In this document: positions 35,552 to 43,588 of the stretch, one piece after another
How positions within the stretch are numbered: the stretch's first letter is position 1
Layout of the letters: each line of letters begins with the position of its first letter
Origin: Caballeronia telluris
Lineage (GTDB): Bacteria; Pseudomonadota; Gammaproteobacteria; Burkholderiales; Burkholderiaceae
Direction of reading: 5' to 3'
Length of the DNA stretch: 59,610 nucleotides
NCBI RefSeq assembly: GCF_001544495.1
Contig: NZ_FCNZ02000028.1
Coordinates: 1-59,610 of the forward strand
Position numbers and translations under genes: made by a program
Notes under the pieces: model-generated
What the model was told of the DNA's origin: nothing
Database searches by the model: none
Seen by the model: only the letters and a program-made list of their open reading frames with translations

Positions 35552-36429
35552 TTCGTTTTCAGATCGGCAAGGTCAGCGCGACCCTCGTGGAGGAGATGGT
35601 CGATCGCATGTTCGACTTTCTCAAGTTCTTTCCGCTCGCCACCGAAGAAGCGCTCGCCGAAAATCTTTCCTGGATGGCGCCCGGTCACTACGATCCGTCG
35701 ACGGGCCGCATGCTGCTCAGCATGCATTCATGGCTGCTCGATACGGGCCGCCACAAGATCCTGATCGACGGTTGCGTGGGCAACGGCAAGGACCGGCCGG
35801 GGCGGCCGGACTGGTGCGGCCTCGACACGCCGTTTCTCGACCGGCTGGCGGCGGCGGGCGCGACGCCCGACGACGTCGACTACGTGCTGTGCACGCACCT
35901 GCATGCGGACCACATCGGCTGGAACACGCGGCTGATTGGCGGCCGCTGGGTGCCGACCTTCCCGAACGCGAAGTACGTGTTTTCAAGGCGTGAAAACGAC
36001 TTCTGGCAGGCGAAGCTCGCGGCGGACGCCAAGGGTCCGCACCTGATCGCGTATCAGGACAGCGTGCTGCCGGTGGTCGAGGCGGGTCAGGCGCTGATCG
36101 TCGACGACTATGCGGAGATCGCCGATTGTCTCGTGCTCGAACCCGCACCGGGACATACGCCCGGCCATGTCGCGATCTGGTTGAAGTCCGGCGATGCACG
36201 CGCCGTGCTGACCGGCGACATCCTGCACCATCCGATTCAGGTGAAATATCCGGAATGGAGCTGCTTCGGCTGTATCGACCAGAAGCAGTCGGCGGAGACA
36301 CGCAAGCGTGTACTCGAAGCCACCTGCGAGCATGGTGCGCTGTTGCTGCCCGGGCATTTCATGCCACCGCATGCGGGCTACGTCGACGAAGGCGAGAATG
36401 GCGGCCTGAAGCTGCGATTTACCGAATGA
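35548..36429 (+). CDS. MBL-fold metallohydrolase (lactonase-like)
   Basis: A 293-residue metallo-beta-lactamase-fold protein. The zinc-site motif THLHADHIGW gives His117, His119, Asp121 and His122; further ligands are His203 (GHTPGH), Asp224 (LTGDILHHP) and His270 (LLPGHF). The layout is that of the AttM/BlcC and AHL-lactonase branch. It is coupled by ATGA to the MHS transporter and lies 15 bp before a succinate-semialdehyde-type dehydrogenase. Lactone hydrolysis feeding that dehydrogenase is a strong parallel to Agrobacterium blcC-blcA, but the true substrate is unknown. Confidence 0.87.
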   Translation: MIRFQIGKVSATLVEEMVDRMFDFLKFFPLATEEALAENLSWMAPGHYDPSTGRMLLSMHSWLLDTGRHKILIDGCVGNGKDRPGRPDWCGLDTPFLDRLAAAGATPDDVDYVLCTHLHADHIGWNTRLIGGRWVPTFPNAKYVFSRRENDFWQAKLAADAKGPHLIAYQDSVLPVVEAGQALIVDDYAEIADCLVLEPAPGHTPGHVAIWLKSGDARAVLTGDILHHPIQVKYPEWSCFGCIDQKQSAETRKRVLEATCEHGALLLPGHFMPPHAGYVDEGENGGLKLRFTE

Positions 36430-36444
36430 ACGAGCGATAAAACG

Positions 36445-37905
36445 ATGACTCTGCAGACTCTCCTTAAAGACCCGACTCTCCTGCATCACGAAGCCTTTAT
36501 CGACGGCGAATGGCAAGGCGCCGACAGCGGCGCGACCTTCGAAGTCGTCGATCCGTCGAACGGTGCGTCGCTCGGCCGGGTGCCGATGATGGGCGCGGCG
36601 GAAACGCGTCGCGCGATCGACGCCGCGAATGCCGCGTGGCCCGCCTGGCGCAAGAAGACACCGAAGGAACGCGCGGCTATCATGCGCCGCTGGTACGACC
36701 TGATGCTCGCCCACGCCGACGACCTCGCGCTCATCCTCACGACCGAGCAAGGCAAGCCGCTCGCCGAGGCGAAGGGCGAGATCGTGTACGCGGCGTCGTT
36801 TATCGAATGGTTCGCGGAGGAAGGCAAGCGCGTCGCGGGCGATACGCTCGCGACACCCGCCGCCGACAAGCGCATCGTCGTGACGAAAGAACCGATCGGC
36901 GTGTGCGCCGCGATCACGCCGTGGAACTTTCCGGCCGCGATGATCACGCGCAAGGTCGGGCCGGCGCTCGCAGCGGGCTGTCCGATCGTCGTGAAACCGG
37001 CTGAAGCGACGCCGTTCTCCGCGTTCGCGATGGCCGTGCTCGCCGAGCGCGCGGGCGTGCCGAAGGGCGTGCTCAACATCGTCACCGGCGACCCGAAAGC
37101 GATCGGCGGCGAGATGACGGGCAATCCGGTCGTGCGCAAGCTCTCGTTCACGGGATCGACGGCAGTCGGCCGGCTGCTCGCGGCCCAGAGCGCGCCGACG
37201 ATCAAGAAAGTTTCGCTGGAACTGGGCGGCAACGCGCCGTTCATCGTGTTCGAAGACGCCGATATCGACGCCGCCGTGGAAGGCGCGATTGCGTCGAAGT
37301 ATCGGAACAGCGGGCAGACTTGTGTGTGCACGAACCGGTTTTACGTGCACGAGCGCGTCTACGATGCTTTCGCGGCCAAGCTCGCCGAAGCAGTCGGCAA
37401 GCTCAAGGTCGGACGCGGCACGGAAAGCGGCGTCTCGCTGAGGCCGCTGATCAACGAGGCGGCGGTGCTGAAGGTGGAATCGCACATCGAGGACGCGCTG
37501 ACCAAAGGCGCGTCGATCGTCACCGGCGGCAAGCGTCACGCGCTCGGCCACGGCTTTTTCGAGCCGACCGTGCTGACGGGCGTCACACCCGACATGAAAG
37601 TCGCGAAGGAAGAGACGTTCGGTCCGCTCGCACCGATCTTCCGGTTTTCGTCGGACGAAGAAGTCGTGCGCATGGCAAACGACACCGAATTCGGTCTCGC
37701 GGCGTATTTCTACAGCCGCGATATCGGGCGGGTGTGGCGCGTCGCGGAAGCGCTGGAATACGGCATGGTCGGCATCAATACGGGGCTGATTTCCAATGAG
37801 GTCGCGCCGTTCGGCGGCGTGAAGCAATCGGGACTCGGCCGCGAAGGCTCGCATTACGGCATCGACGATTATGTCGTGATCAAGTATCTGTGCATGGCGG
37901 TTTGA
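36445..37905 (+). CDS. gabD: NAD(P)+-dependent succinate-semialdehyde-type aldehyde dehydrogenase
   Basis: A 486-residue aldehyde dehydrogenase of the GabD/BlcA class. The catalytic Glu259 lies in SLELGGNAPFIV and the nucleophile Cys293 in NSGQTCVCTNRFY; the cofactor pocket shows PWNFPAAMITRK at about 160-170 and FTGSTAVGR near 236. It ends its operon: the next gene, lacI, converges with only 1 bp between the two stop codons. Its likely job is oxidation of a semialdehyde to a dicarboxylic acid that enters the TCA cycle. Confidence 0.92.
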   Translation: MTLQTLLKDPTLLHHEAFIDGEWQGADSGATFEVVDPSNGASLGRVPMMGAAETRRAIDAANAAWPAWRKKTPKERAAIMRRWYDLMLAHADDLALILTTEQGKPLAEAKGEIVYAASFIEWFAEEGKRVAGDTLATPAADKRIVVTKEPIGVCAAITPWNFPAAMITRKVGPALAAGCPIVVKPAEATPFSAFAMAVLAERAGVPKGVLNIVTGDPKAIGGEMTGNPVVRKLSFTGSTAVGRLLAAQSAPTIKKVSLELGGNAPFIVFEDADIDAAVEGAIASKYRNSGQTCVCTNRFYVHERVYDAFAAKLAEAVGKLKVGRGTESGVSLRPLINEAAVLKVESHIEDALTKGASIVTGGKRHALGHGFFEPTVLTGVTPDMKVAKEETFGPLAPIFRFSSDEEVVRMANDTEFGLAAYFYSRDIGRVWRVAEALEYGMVGINTGLISNEVAPFGGVKQSGLGREGSHYGIDDYVVIKYLCMAV

Positions 37906-37906
37906 T

Positions 37907-38935
37907 TCAGGCGCCGCTGCATGGGCCGGTCGTGTCGCGGCGCACGAGTTGTATCGGCAGGATGTCGTGCGTGGGCGCCTGCATGCCGCCCGCGCGAATG
38001 CGTTCGACCAGGCGGCGTGCGGCGGTGCGCGCCATCGCGTCCACGGGTTGTCGAATCGACGTGAGCGCGACGAGCGGCGAACCGGCCAGCGGCATGTCGT
38101 CGAAACCGATGATCGACAATTCCTCGGGTACGGCCACGCCTCGGCGCTTCGCCGCTTCCAGCACGCCGACCGCGATGGTGTCGTTGCCCGCGACGATGGC
38201 AGTAACGCGATCTTGCTCGTTCAGCATCGCGATCGTGCTCGAATAGGCCGCTTCGGACGTGTAGTCGCTCCACACGAGCGAGACCGATTCCGGGTTCATG
38301 CCCGCTTCGCGAAGCCAGACGAGCGCGCCTTTCGCGCGGTCACGACTCGTCGACGTGTTCTTCGGCCCCATCAGCAAGCCGATTCTTCGATGACCCAACC
38401 GGTACAAATGCTCCGCCGCCACCGCGCCCGCATGCACGTTGTCGATCTCGACCGTATCTACCGGCACGTTGTCCACCGAACGCACTACCAGAACGAGCGG
38501 AATGCCGCGCCTTTGCATCTCCGCGACGACGGGCGAATCCAGCGTGGCTGTCGCGAAGATGAGACCGTCGAGATAGCCGTCGATCAACGGGCGAAACGCG
38601 AGCAGATTGTCCGCGTCGTTCATCGAATCGATCAAGAGCGTTATCTGGTAGCCGTATTCGTCGAGCGCGTCGTGCAGGTGCGTGAGCAGGAGCGTCATGA
38701 AACGGTTGTGCAAAGCACCGACGACGACACCGATCAGACGCGTCGACTGTCTGCGCGTTTTCCTGCCTTGCGTCGGAAGGCGGTAGCCGAGTTGCGCGGC
38801 GAGTTCGCGCACCGCCTTGCGCGTATCGTCGCTGATCGCCGAATGCCCGGCCAGCGCGCGCGAAACCGTGGATGCGGAAACGCCCAGCCGTTTGGCGACG
38901 TCTTCAAGACGGACTTTTTTTGCATCGGTTTGCAT
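37907..38935 (-). CDS. LacI-family transcriptional repressor
   Basis: A 342-residue LacI-type repressor. The N-terminal HTH and hinge run from VRLEDVAKRLGVSASTVSR to about residue 60; the rest is a periplasmic-binding-protein-like core for a sugar or polyol-type ligand, including ATVSPVVAE-like segments. It is divergent from the HisD-SDR operon. LacI repressors usually act on the operon facing them, so I expect control of the dehydrogenases at 39052-42133. Confidence 0.92.
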   Translation of the reverse strand: MQTDAKKVRLEDVAKRLGVSASTVSRALAGHSAISDDTRKAVRELAAQLGYRLPTQGRKTRRQSTRLIGVVVGALHNRFMTLLLTHLHDALDEYGYQITLLIDSMNDADNLLAFRPLIDGYLDGLIFATATLDSPVVAEMQRRGIPLVLVVRSVDNVPVDTVEIDNVHAGAVAAEHLYRLGHRRIGLLMGPKNTSTSRDRAKGALVWLREAGMNPESVSLVWSDYTSEAAYSSTIAMLNEQDRVTAIVAGNDTIAVGVLEAAKRRGVAVPEELSIIGFDDMPLAGSPLVALTSIRQPVDAMARTAARRLVERIRAGGMQAPTHDILPIQLVRRDTTGPCSGA

Positions 38936-39051
38936 GAGCGGAAGACTTTTAGTTCAGGGTAAGTGGCTACCGTTTGCACTGCGCTTGCATGAACATTTGC
39001 GTTAAATTTGCAGCTATCGTAGCGCAAGCCCCACGCAAAAGGAAACCCACC
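38936..39051. promoter_or_regulatory. lacI/HisD-family divergent control region
   Basis: The 116-bp gap holds TTTGCACTGCGCTTGCATG (38973-38991), an imperfect dyad with a central CG, as is common in LacI-family operators. A second TTTGCAG copy of the half site lies at 39007-39013. The gap is more AT-rich than the flanks. No hexamer pair is convincing. Confidence 0.35.
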
Positions 39052-40365
39052 ATGGCTATTCAGTATCTCAAGCACGGCCGCAGCGCCGAAGACTCCTCGC
39101 AGGATGCCGCGAAGGTGCGTGACGTCGTCACCGGCATCCTCGCGGACGTCGCCAAGCGCGGCGACGAAGCCGTCGCCGCGCTCTCGCAGAAGTTCGACAA
39201 CTGGTCGCCGGAACGCTTCCGTCTCTCGGAAGAGGAGATCGGGGCATGCGTGCGCAGCCTGTCGCAAGGCCAACTGGACGACATCAAGTTCGCGCAGGCG
39301 CAAGTGCGCAACTTCGCGAAGGCACAGCGCGATTCGATCCACGACATCGAAGTGGAAACGATGCCCGGCGTCGTGCTCGGACACAAGAACATGCCGGTGG
39401 ACAGCGTCGCGTGCTACGTGCCTGGCGGGAAATTTCCGCTCGTGGCATCGGCGCATATGGGCGTGGTGACGGCCAAGGTGGCGGGCGTCTCGCGCATTCT
39501 CGCCGCGTCGCCGCCGGTGCAGGGCAGGCCGAACCCGGCGGTCATCACGGCCATGCATCTCGGCGGCGCCGACGAGATCTATACCTTCGGCGGCGTGCAG
39601 GCGATCGCCGCGATGGCGCTCGGCACGCAGAGCATCGACTCCGTGTCGATGATCGTCGGCCCCGGCAACGCGTTCGTGGCCGAGGCCAAGCGGCAGTTGT
39701 TCGGGCGCATCGGCATCGATCTGATTGCGGGTCCGTCGGAGACTCTCGTGATCGCGGACGACAGCGTGGATGCGGAAATGTGCGCCACGGACCTGCTCGG
39801 TCAGGCCGAGCATGGCTTCAACACGCCGGCCATTCTGCTGACCAACTCGATGCAACTTGCACGCGACACCATCGCTGAAGTCGAACGGTTGCTCACGATC
39901 CTGCCGACGGCCAATACGGCCGGCGTCTCGTGGCGCGATTACGGCGCGGTGATCGTCACCGATACCATCGACGAGATGGTGGAAGAGGCCGACCGCATTG
40001 CTTCGGAACACGTTCAGGTCATGACGCGCGATCCGGATTACTTCCTCGCTAACATGAAGAATTATGGCGCGCTGTTCCTCGGTCCGCGTACCAACGTCGC
40101 ATATGGCGACAAGGTGATCGGCACCAATCACACGTTGCCGACCGGCAAGTCGGCCCGTTATACGGGCGGCTTGTGGGTGGGCAAGTTCATCAAGACCTGC
40201 ACATACCAAAAGGTACTGACGGACGAGGCGAGCGCGAAGATCGGCGCGTACTGCTCCCGGCTCTGCGCGATCGAGGGCATGATCGCGCACGGTGAACAGG
40301 CGAACATTCGCGTGCGCCGCTACGGTTATCAGGATGTGCCGTACGGTTCCGCCGTGCCGGGCTGA
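39052..40365 (+). CDS. histidinol dehydrogenase-family NAD-dependent dehydrogenase
   Basis: A 437-residue HisD homologue. Family motifs are clear: IVGPGNAFVAEAKRQLFG near 197-214, IDLIAGPSETLVIADD near 219-234, QAEHG with the zinc Gln and His, and the catalytic Glu-His pair in IASEHVQVM. GTNHTLPTGKSARYTGG follows near 360. No other his gene is nearby and the regulator is LacI-type, so it is a catabolic HisD paralogue, like HpsN acting on 2,3-dihydroxypropanesulfonate. I place the start at the ATG within CCCACCATGG. A polyol or sulfopropanediol substrate is inference. Confidence 0.85.
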   Translation: MAIQYLKHGRSAEDSSQDAAKVRDVVTGILADVAKRGDEAVAALSQKFDNWSPERFRLSEEEIGACVRSLSQGQLDDIKFAQAQVRNFAKAQRDSIHDIEVETMPGVVLGHKNMPVDSVACYVPGGKFPLVASAHMGVVTAKVAGVSRILAASPPVQGRPNPAVITAMHLGGADEIYTFGGVQAIAAMALGTQSIDSVSMIVGPGNAFVAEAKRQLFGRIGIDLIAGPSETLVIADDSVDAEMCATDLLGQAEHGFNTPAILLTNSMQLARDTIAEVERLLTILPTANTAGVSWRDYGAVIVTDTIDEMVEEADRIASEHVQVMTRDPDYFLANMKNYGALFLGPRTNVAYGDKVIGTNHTLPTGKSARYTGGLWVGKFIKTCTYQKVLTDEASAKIGAYCSRLCAIEGMIAHGEQANIRVRRYGYQDVPYGSAVPG

Positions 40366-40368
40366 CGC

Positions 40369-41136
40369 ATGATGAACCTCCCCACGTTTGCGGGCTTCAA
40401 GCTCGACGGCAAGACCGCGCTCGTGACGGGCGCGGGACGGGGTATCGGCCTCGCGGCCGCGACCGCCCTCGCCCAGGCGGGCGCGCACGTCTTGCTCGCA
40501 GCGCGTTCCCGCGATCAACTGGACGTTGCCTGCGAGGCGATCCGTGCCAGCGGCGGTGCTTGCGATGCCGTTGAGCTCGACGTGACGCAGCCCGCCTGGG
40601 TGAAAGAAGTCGTTGCATCGCGCGGGCCGTTCAATATCCTCGTCAACAGCGCGGGCATGAACCGGCCGAAGCCGCTCGTCGACGTGAACGACGAGGACAT
40701 CGACGCGATCATGGCGCTCAACGTCAAGGCGGCCTTCTATCTTTCGCGCGCAGTCGCCAAAGGGCTGCTGGAAGCGAAGCAGATCGGGTCCTTCATTCAC
40801 GTTTCATCGCAGATGGGTCATGTCGGCAGTCCTGGGCGCACGGTGTACTGCGCGACCAAGCATGCGATCGAAGGCATGACCCGTGCGCTCGCCTGGGAAC
40901 TGGGTCCGCATGGCATACGCATCAATACGGTGTGTCCCACGTTCATCGAAACCGCTTTCACTACGCAGATGTTCGAAGCGCCCGGCTTTAGAGACTGGGT
41001 GACATCCAAGATCGCGCTGGGTCGCGTCGGACGTATCGAGGACGTCATGGGAGCTATCGTCTTTCTGGCGGGCGATGCGTCGTCCCTGATGACGGGCAGT
41101 GCGCTGATGCTCGACGGCGGATGGACCGCCGCGTGA
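40369..41136 (+). CDS. short-chain dehydrogenase/reductase (SDR)
   Basis: A 255-residue classical SDR. The Rossmann motif ALVTGAGRGIGLAAA is near residue 17, NSAG near 93, and the active-site Ser-Tyr-Lys reads HVSSQMGHVGSPGRTVYCATK near 147-167. Adjacent to the HisD-like enzyme it probably oxidises or reduces another hydroxyl of the same polyol. Two ATG codons stand side by side at the start, and either may be used. Confidence 0.9.
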   Translation: MMNLPTFAGFKLDGKTALVTGAGRGIGLAAATALAQAGAHVLLAARSRDQLDVACEAIRASGGACDAVELDVTQPAWVKEVVASRGPFNILVNSAGMNRPKPLVDVNDEDIDAIMALNVKAAFYLSRAVAKGLLEAKQIGSFIHVSSQMGHVGSPGRTVYCATKHAIEGMTRALAWELGPHGIRINTVCPTFIETAFTTQMFEAPGFRDWVTSKIALGRVGRIEDVMGAIVFLAGDASSLMTGSALMLDGGWTAA

Positions 41137-41173
41137 CTTCCGGAACACGCTTTCAGGCAATACGAGGCTTACC

Positions 41174-42133
41174 ATGAACAAGGGACATATCGATACGAGC
41201 AAACCCGTTGCGATCGTCGGAGCAGGGCTGGTGGGCGCGGGCTGGGCGATCGCCTTCGCGCGCGCGGGGCTCGCCGTGCGCGTGTACGACGCGAACGCGC
41301 GCATCGCGGAAGCGGCCATTCCCTGGGCGACCGGTCAGTTGCGCGCGCTTCACGCTCATGGACTGATTGACGAATCGCCTGAGACGGTCGCAGGCCGCCT
41401 TCAAATGGTGGATTCGCTCGAAGCTGCGATCAGCGACGCGGCCTACGTTCAGGAATCCGTCCTCGAGCGTCTGGACGTCAAGCGCAAACTGATGACGGAT
41501 ATCGATGCGGTCGCGGACGCCGATGTGATCATCGGCAGTTCGAGTTCGGGTATGCCGGCGTCGGCATTTTCCTGCGACCTGACGATTTCGCCGCGCGTGA
41601 TCATCGCTCATCCGGTCAATCCGCCTTATCTCGTCCCGGTGGTCGAACTCGTGCCGTCCACGCAAACGGTCGCCGAGACCACGGCATTCGTGGAAAAGCT
41701 GATGGTCGGGATAGGGCAAAGCGTGGTTCGTGTGCGCAAGGAGATCGAGGGCTTCGTGCTCAACCGACTTCAGGCGGCGTTGCTCAGAGAGGCGTGGGCA
41801 TTGCAGCGCGACGGGGTGGCGAGTTGCGAGGACATCGACAAGACCGTGAGAGACGGGCTCGGCTGGCGATGGTCGTTCATGGGACCGTTCGAAACGATCG
41901 ATCTGAACGCGCCCGAAGGTGTTGCCGACTATGCGCGCCGGCTCGGCCCGCTTTATTACTCCATTGCGAAGTCCCGAGTGGATGACGGACCGTGGGATCC
42001 CGAGTTGATCGCGCGCGTCGAACATGACCGTCGGCAGCATTTGCCCGCGGACGAACTGGCTGCCCGGCGGAACTGGCGAGATGCAAAGCTGATGGAATTC
42101 GCGGCGCGGCAAGTCGAATCGGGCGAATCGTGA
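41174..42133 (+). CDS. 3-hydroxyacyl-CoA dehydrogenase-like / L-gulonate dehydrogenase-like protein
   Basis: A 319-residue protein with the N-terminal NAD-binding fold of the 3-hydroxyacyl-CoA dehydrogenase family (VAIVGAGLVGAGWAIAFARA). Further features are GSSSSGMPAS near 118 and HPVNPPYLVPVVELVPS near 139-155. That layout is closer to the stand-alone L-gulonate 3-dehydrogenase/lambda-crystallin and carnitine-dehydrogenase group than to fatty-acid oxidation enzymes. It ends the lacI-controlled operon, which fits sugar acid or polyol breakdown. Confidence 0.85.
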   Translation: MNKGHIDTSKPVAIVGAGLVGAGWAIAFARAGLAVRVYDANARIAEAAIPWATGQLRALHAHGLIDESPETVAGRLQMVDSLEAAISDAAYVQESVLERLDVKRKLMTDIDAVADADVIIGSSSSGMPASAFSCDLTISPRVIIAHPVNPPYLVPVVELVPSTQTVAETTAFVEKLMVGIGQSVVRVRKEIEGFVLNRLQAALLREAWALQRDGVASCEDIDKTVRDGLGWRWSFMGPFETIDLNAPEGVADYARRLGPLYYSIAKSRVDDGPWDPELIARVEHDRRQHLPADELAARRNWRDAKLMEFAARQVESGES

Positions 42134-42531
42134 TGGCGGTCGAGAAAGGCTTGCAAAGCGCGCGATCGTCCGCCTGCGAGTCGCGAGATCGCCACCGTTA
42201 GTATGCTCTCCGCTTTACTCCGGCGGTTTCTCAGGCGGATCAACATGAACGTGGGCGTGACGGCAAGCCGTTTGCTGCGGAGCACTCAGTTGCTAGCTGA
42301 TTGCTTGGACGAAGACGCAGCCCGTCGCGCTCACGAAGCTTTTGACCGGCGGCTTGCCGTTGCGCCGGGAAGCCGACCCGCGGACACGGGAGTGCACAGG
42401 GGACTTTTCACTTGCAGCGGTGAGAGGTCAGCTTACGTAGTGACCCTAATCGAATCAGATACTTCGAATTGCAGTCCGCAGCGGCATCACAACGAAGAAG
42501 CGCTTTCACCTCAGGCGTCGGCCGCAAGCCG
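42134..42531. other. 398-bp intergenic stretch
   Basis: No gene is supported. An open frame on the plus strand runs from about 42203 into the vapC gene, but it opposes vapC and shows no domain. A 10-bp inverted repeat is present, CGGCAAGCCG (42261-42270) and CGGCTTGCCG (42350-42359), spaced 79 bp apart. The stretch separates the dehydrogenase operon from the toxin-antitoxin locus and may be a junction. Confidence 0.45.
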
Positions 42532-42963
42532 TTATGTGATCAATTCTAGGTGGCGCGCGCCGTCCGGCACCGCGTCGACGACGAGCCGGCGATCGAACGT
42601 CGCGAGCGTGCCACGGTGCGCGCGCGAGAGCGCGAGCAGGTAGGTATCGGTCACCTGATCGGTCGCAAGGATCCGGCTCGCATCGACGTGTTGTGCATCG
42701 AGCAGGCTCACGTCGTCAGCCCAAAACTGGTGGCTGGGATGCGCCCGCAACTGCGCGATGAGTGGTGCGACAGCTGCCGGCGTCTCGAGCGTGTTGGGGT
42801 AACGCGGATTGCCGATGATGCGCAGCACGCCGTTTTCGGTCAGCGGACAGGTTGCCCAAGCTGCGTGCCCGACCTGGCCAAACCATGCGTGCGCGGCCTC
42901 ATGCTGCACATGGCCAGCGTCGAATAGTGCGATCAGTACGTTGACGTCAAGCAGATAGGCCAT
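42532..42963 (-). CDS. vapC: VapC-type PIN-domain RNase toxin
   Basis: A 143-residue PIN-domain ribonuclease. The acidic metal site is complete: Asp6 (YLLDVNVLIALFD), Glu43 (LTENG), Asp106 (VTDTYLLALS) and Asp124 (LATFDRRLV). VapC toxins cut tRNA or rRNA and stop translation unless bound by the antitoxin. Its ATG overlaps the antitoxin stop by 1 base (TGATG), as in coupled VapBC operons. No truncation is seen, so it should be active. Confidence 0.92.
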   Translation of the reverse strand: MAYLLDVNVLIALFDAGHVQHEAAHAWFGQVGHAAWATCPLTENGVLRIIGNPRYPNTLETPAAVAPLIAQLRAHPSHQFWADDVSLLDAQHVDASRILATDQVTDTYLLALSRAHRGTLATFDRRLVVDAVPDGARHLELIT

Positions 42964-43193
42964 CAGGGCGTCTCGTCGCGCATCTGATTGACGAGATCGA
43001 GCGTTACCGGGCGCGCCGCGCGCGTGTTCGGCAGGACCGGCAGTCCATTGCGCATCGTTGGGGCGGCCCCTACCGGCTGCAGCGCCGCCCGCGCGAGCGT
43101 CGACAAAACGCGACCGATCGAGACGTGCTCGCGCTCGGCGCGGGCGCGTACGACGGCCATCACGTCGTCGTCGATATCAAGGGTTGTCCGCAC
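42963..43193 (-). CDS. vapB: VapB-type antitoxin (RHH DNA-binding)
   Basis: A 76-residue antitoxin. MRTTLDIDDDVMAVVRARAE with the following SIGRVLSTLARAAL is an RHH-type DNA-binding N-domain; the C-terminal half, with NTRAARPVTLDLVNQM, is the toxin-neutralising tail. It comes first in the pair, as usual, and probably represses the operon. A short AT-rich run upstream near 43220-43260 is the likely promoter area. Confidence 0.88.
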   Translation of the reverse strand: MRTTLDIDDDVMAVVRARAEREHVSIGRVLSTLARAALQPVGAAPTMRNGLPVLPNTRAARPVTLDLVNQMRDETP

Positions 43194-43588
43194 GGGTCCT
43201 CCAGGTCATCACGCTGCAAACACCCAATTATAGTCAGACCGCATCAAACATCAAGCATCGCGCATCAAGTGCGGGCGTTCCCGAACCCAAGTTTTCCCAA
43301 AGGGCGCCGATGCTAAGCGGAACGCTGATTGTCGATGCGAGCTCGACCACGGGCGTCATTTGAGTTGACATACAGCGATTTTAGCGCACTTCCATTAGGA
43401 TACCATAGTAAAAGATCAAATATTTTTAACCGCGTTGCGATCACGAACACGGACCCGCGTCCGCCGAAAACGACTTTAGCCTCGTCCGGACCGACGTCCT
43501 TCGACTTACGGTGAGGATGTAGCCAATGTTTCTAAGGCGCGTCGTCGCCGCGCTCATGTTGTAAGTTCAACAACAATAAGATGTCTTC
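43194..43588. other. 395-bp intergenic stretch
   Basis: No gene is supported between vapB and the iclR stop codon. The DNA is more AT-rich than its surroundings. A good TTGACA hexamer lies at 43365-43370, but no matching -10 box at 16-18 bp is visible after it. The lowered GC suggests a foreign origin for the vapBC segment. Confidence 0.45.

Noticed and set aside
39052..40365. Histidine biosynthesis hisD
   Set aside because: It stands with an SDR, a gulonate-dehydrogenase-like gene and a LacI-type repressor, with no other his gene. A catabolic paralogue is more likely.
42203..42643. 146-codon plus-strand ORF before and inside vapC
   Set aside because: It overlaps the clearly real vapC on the opposite strand and has no recognisable domain.
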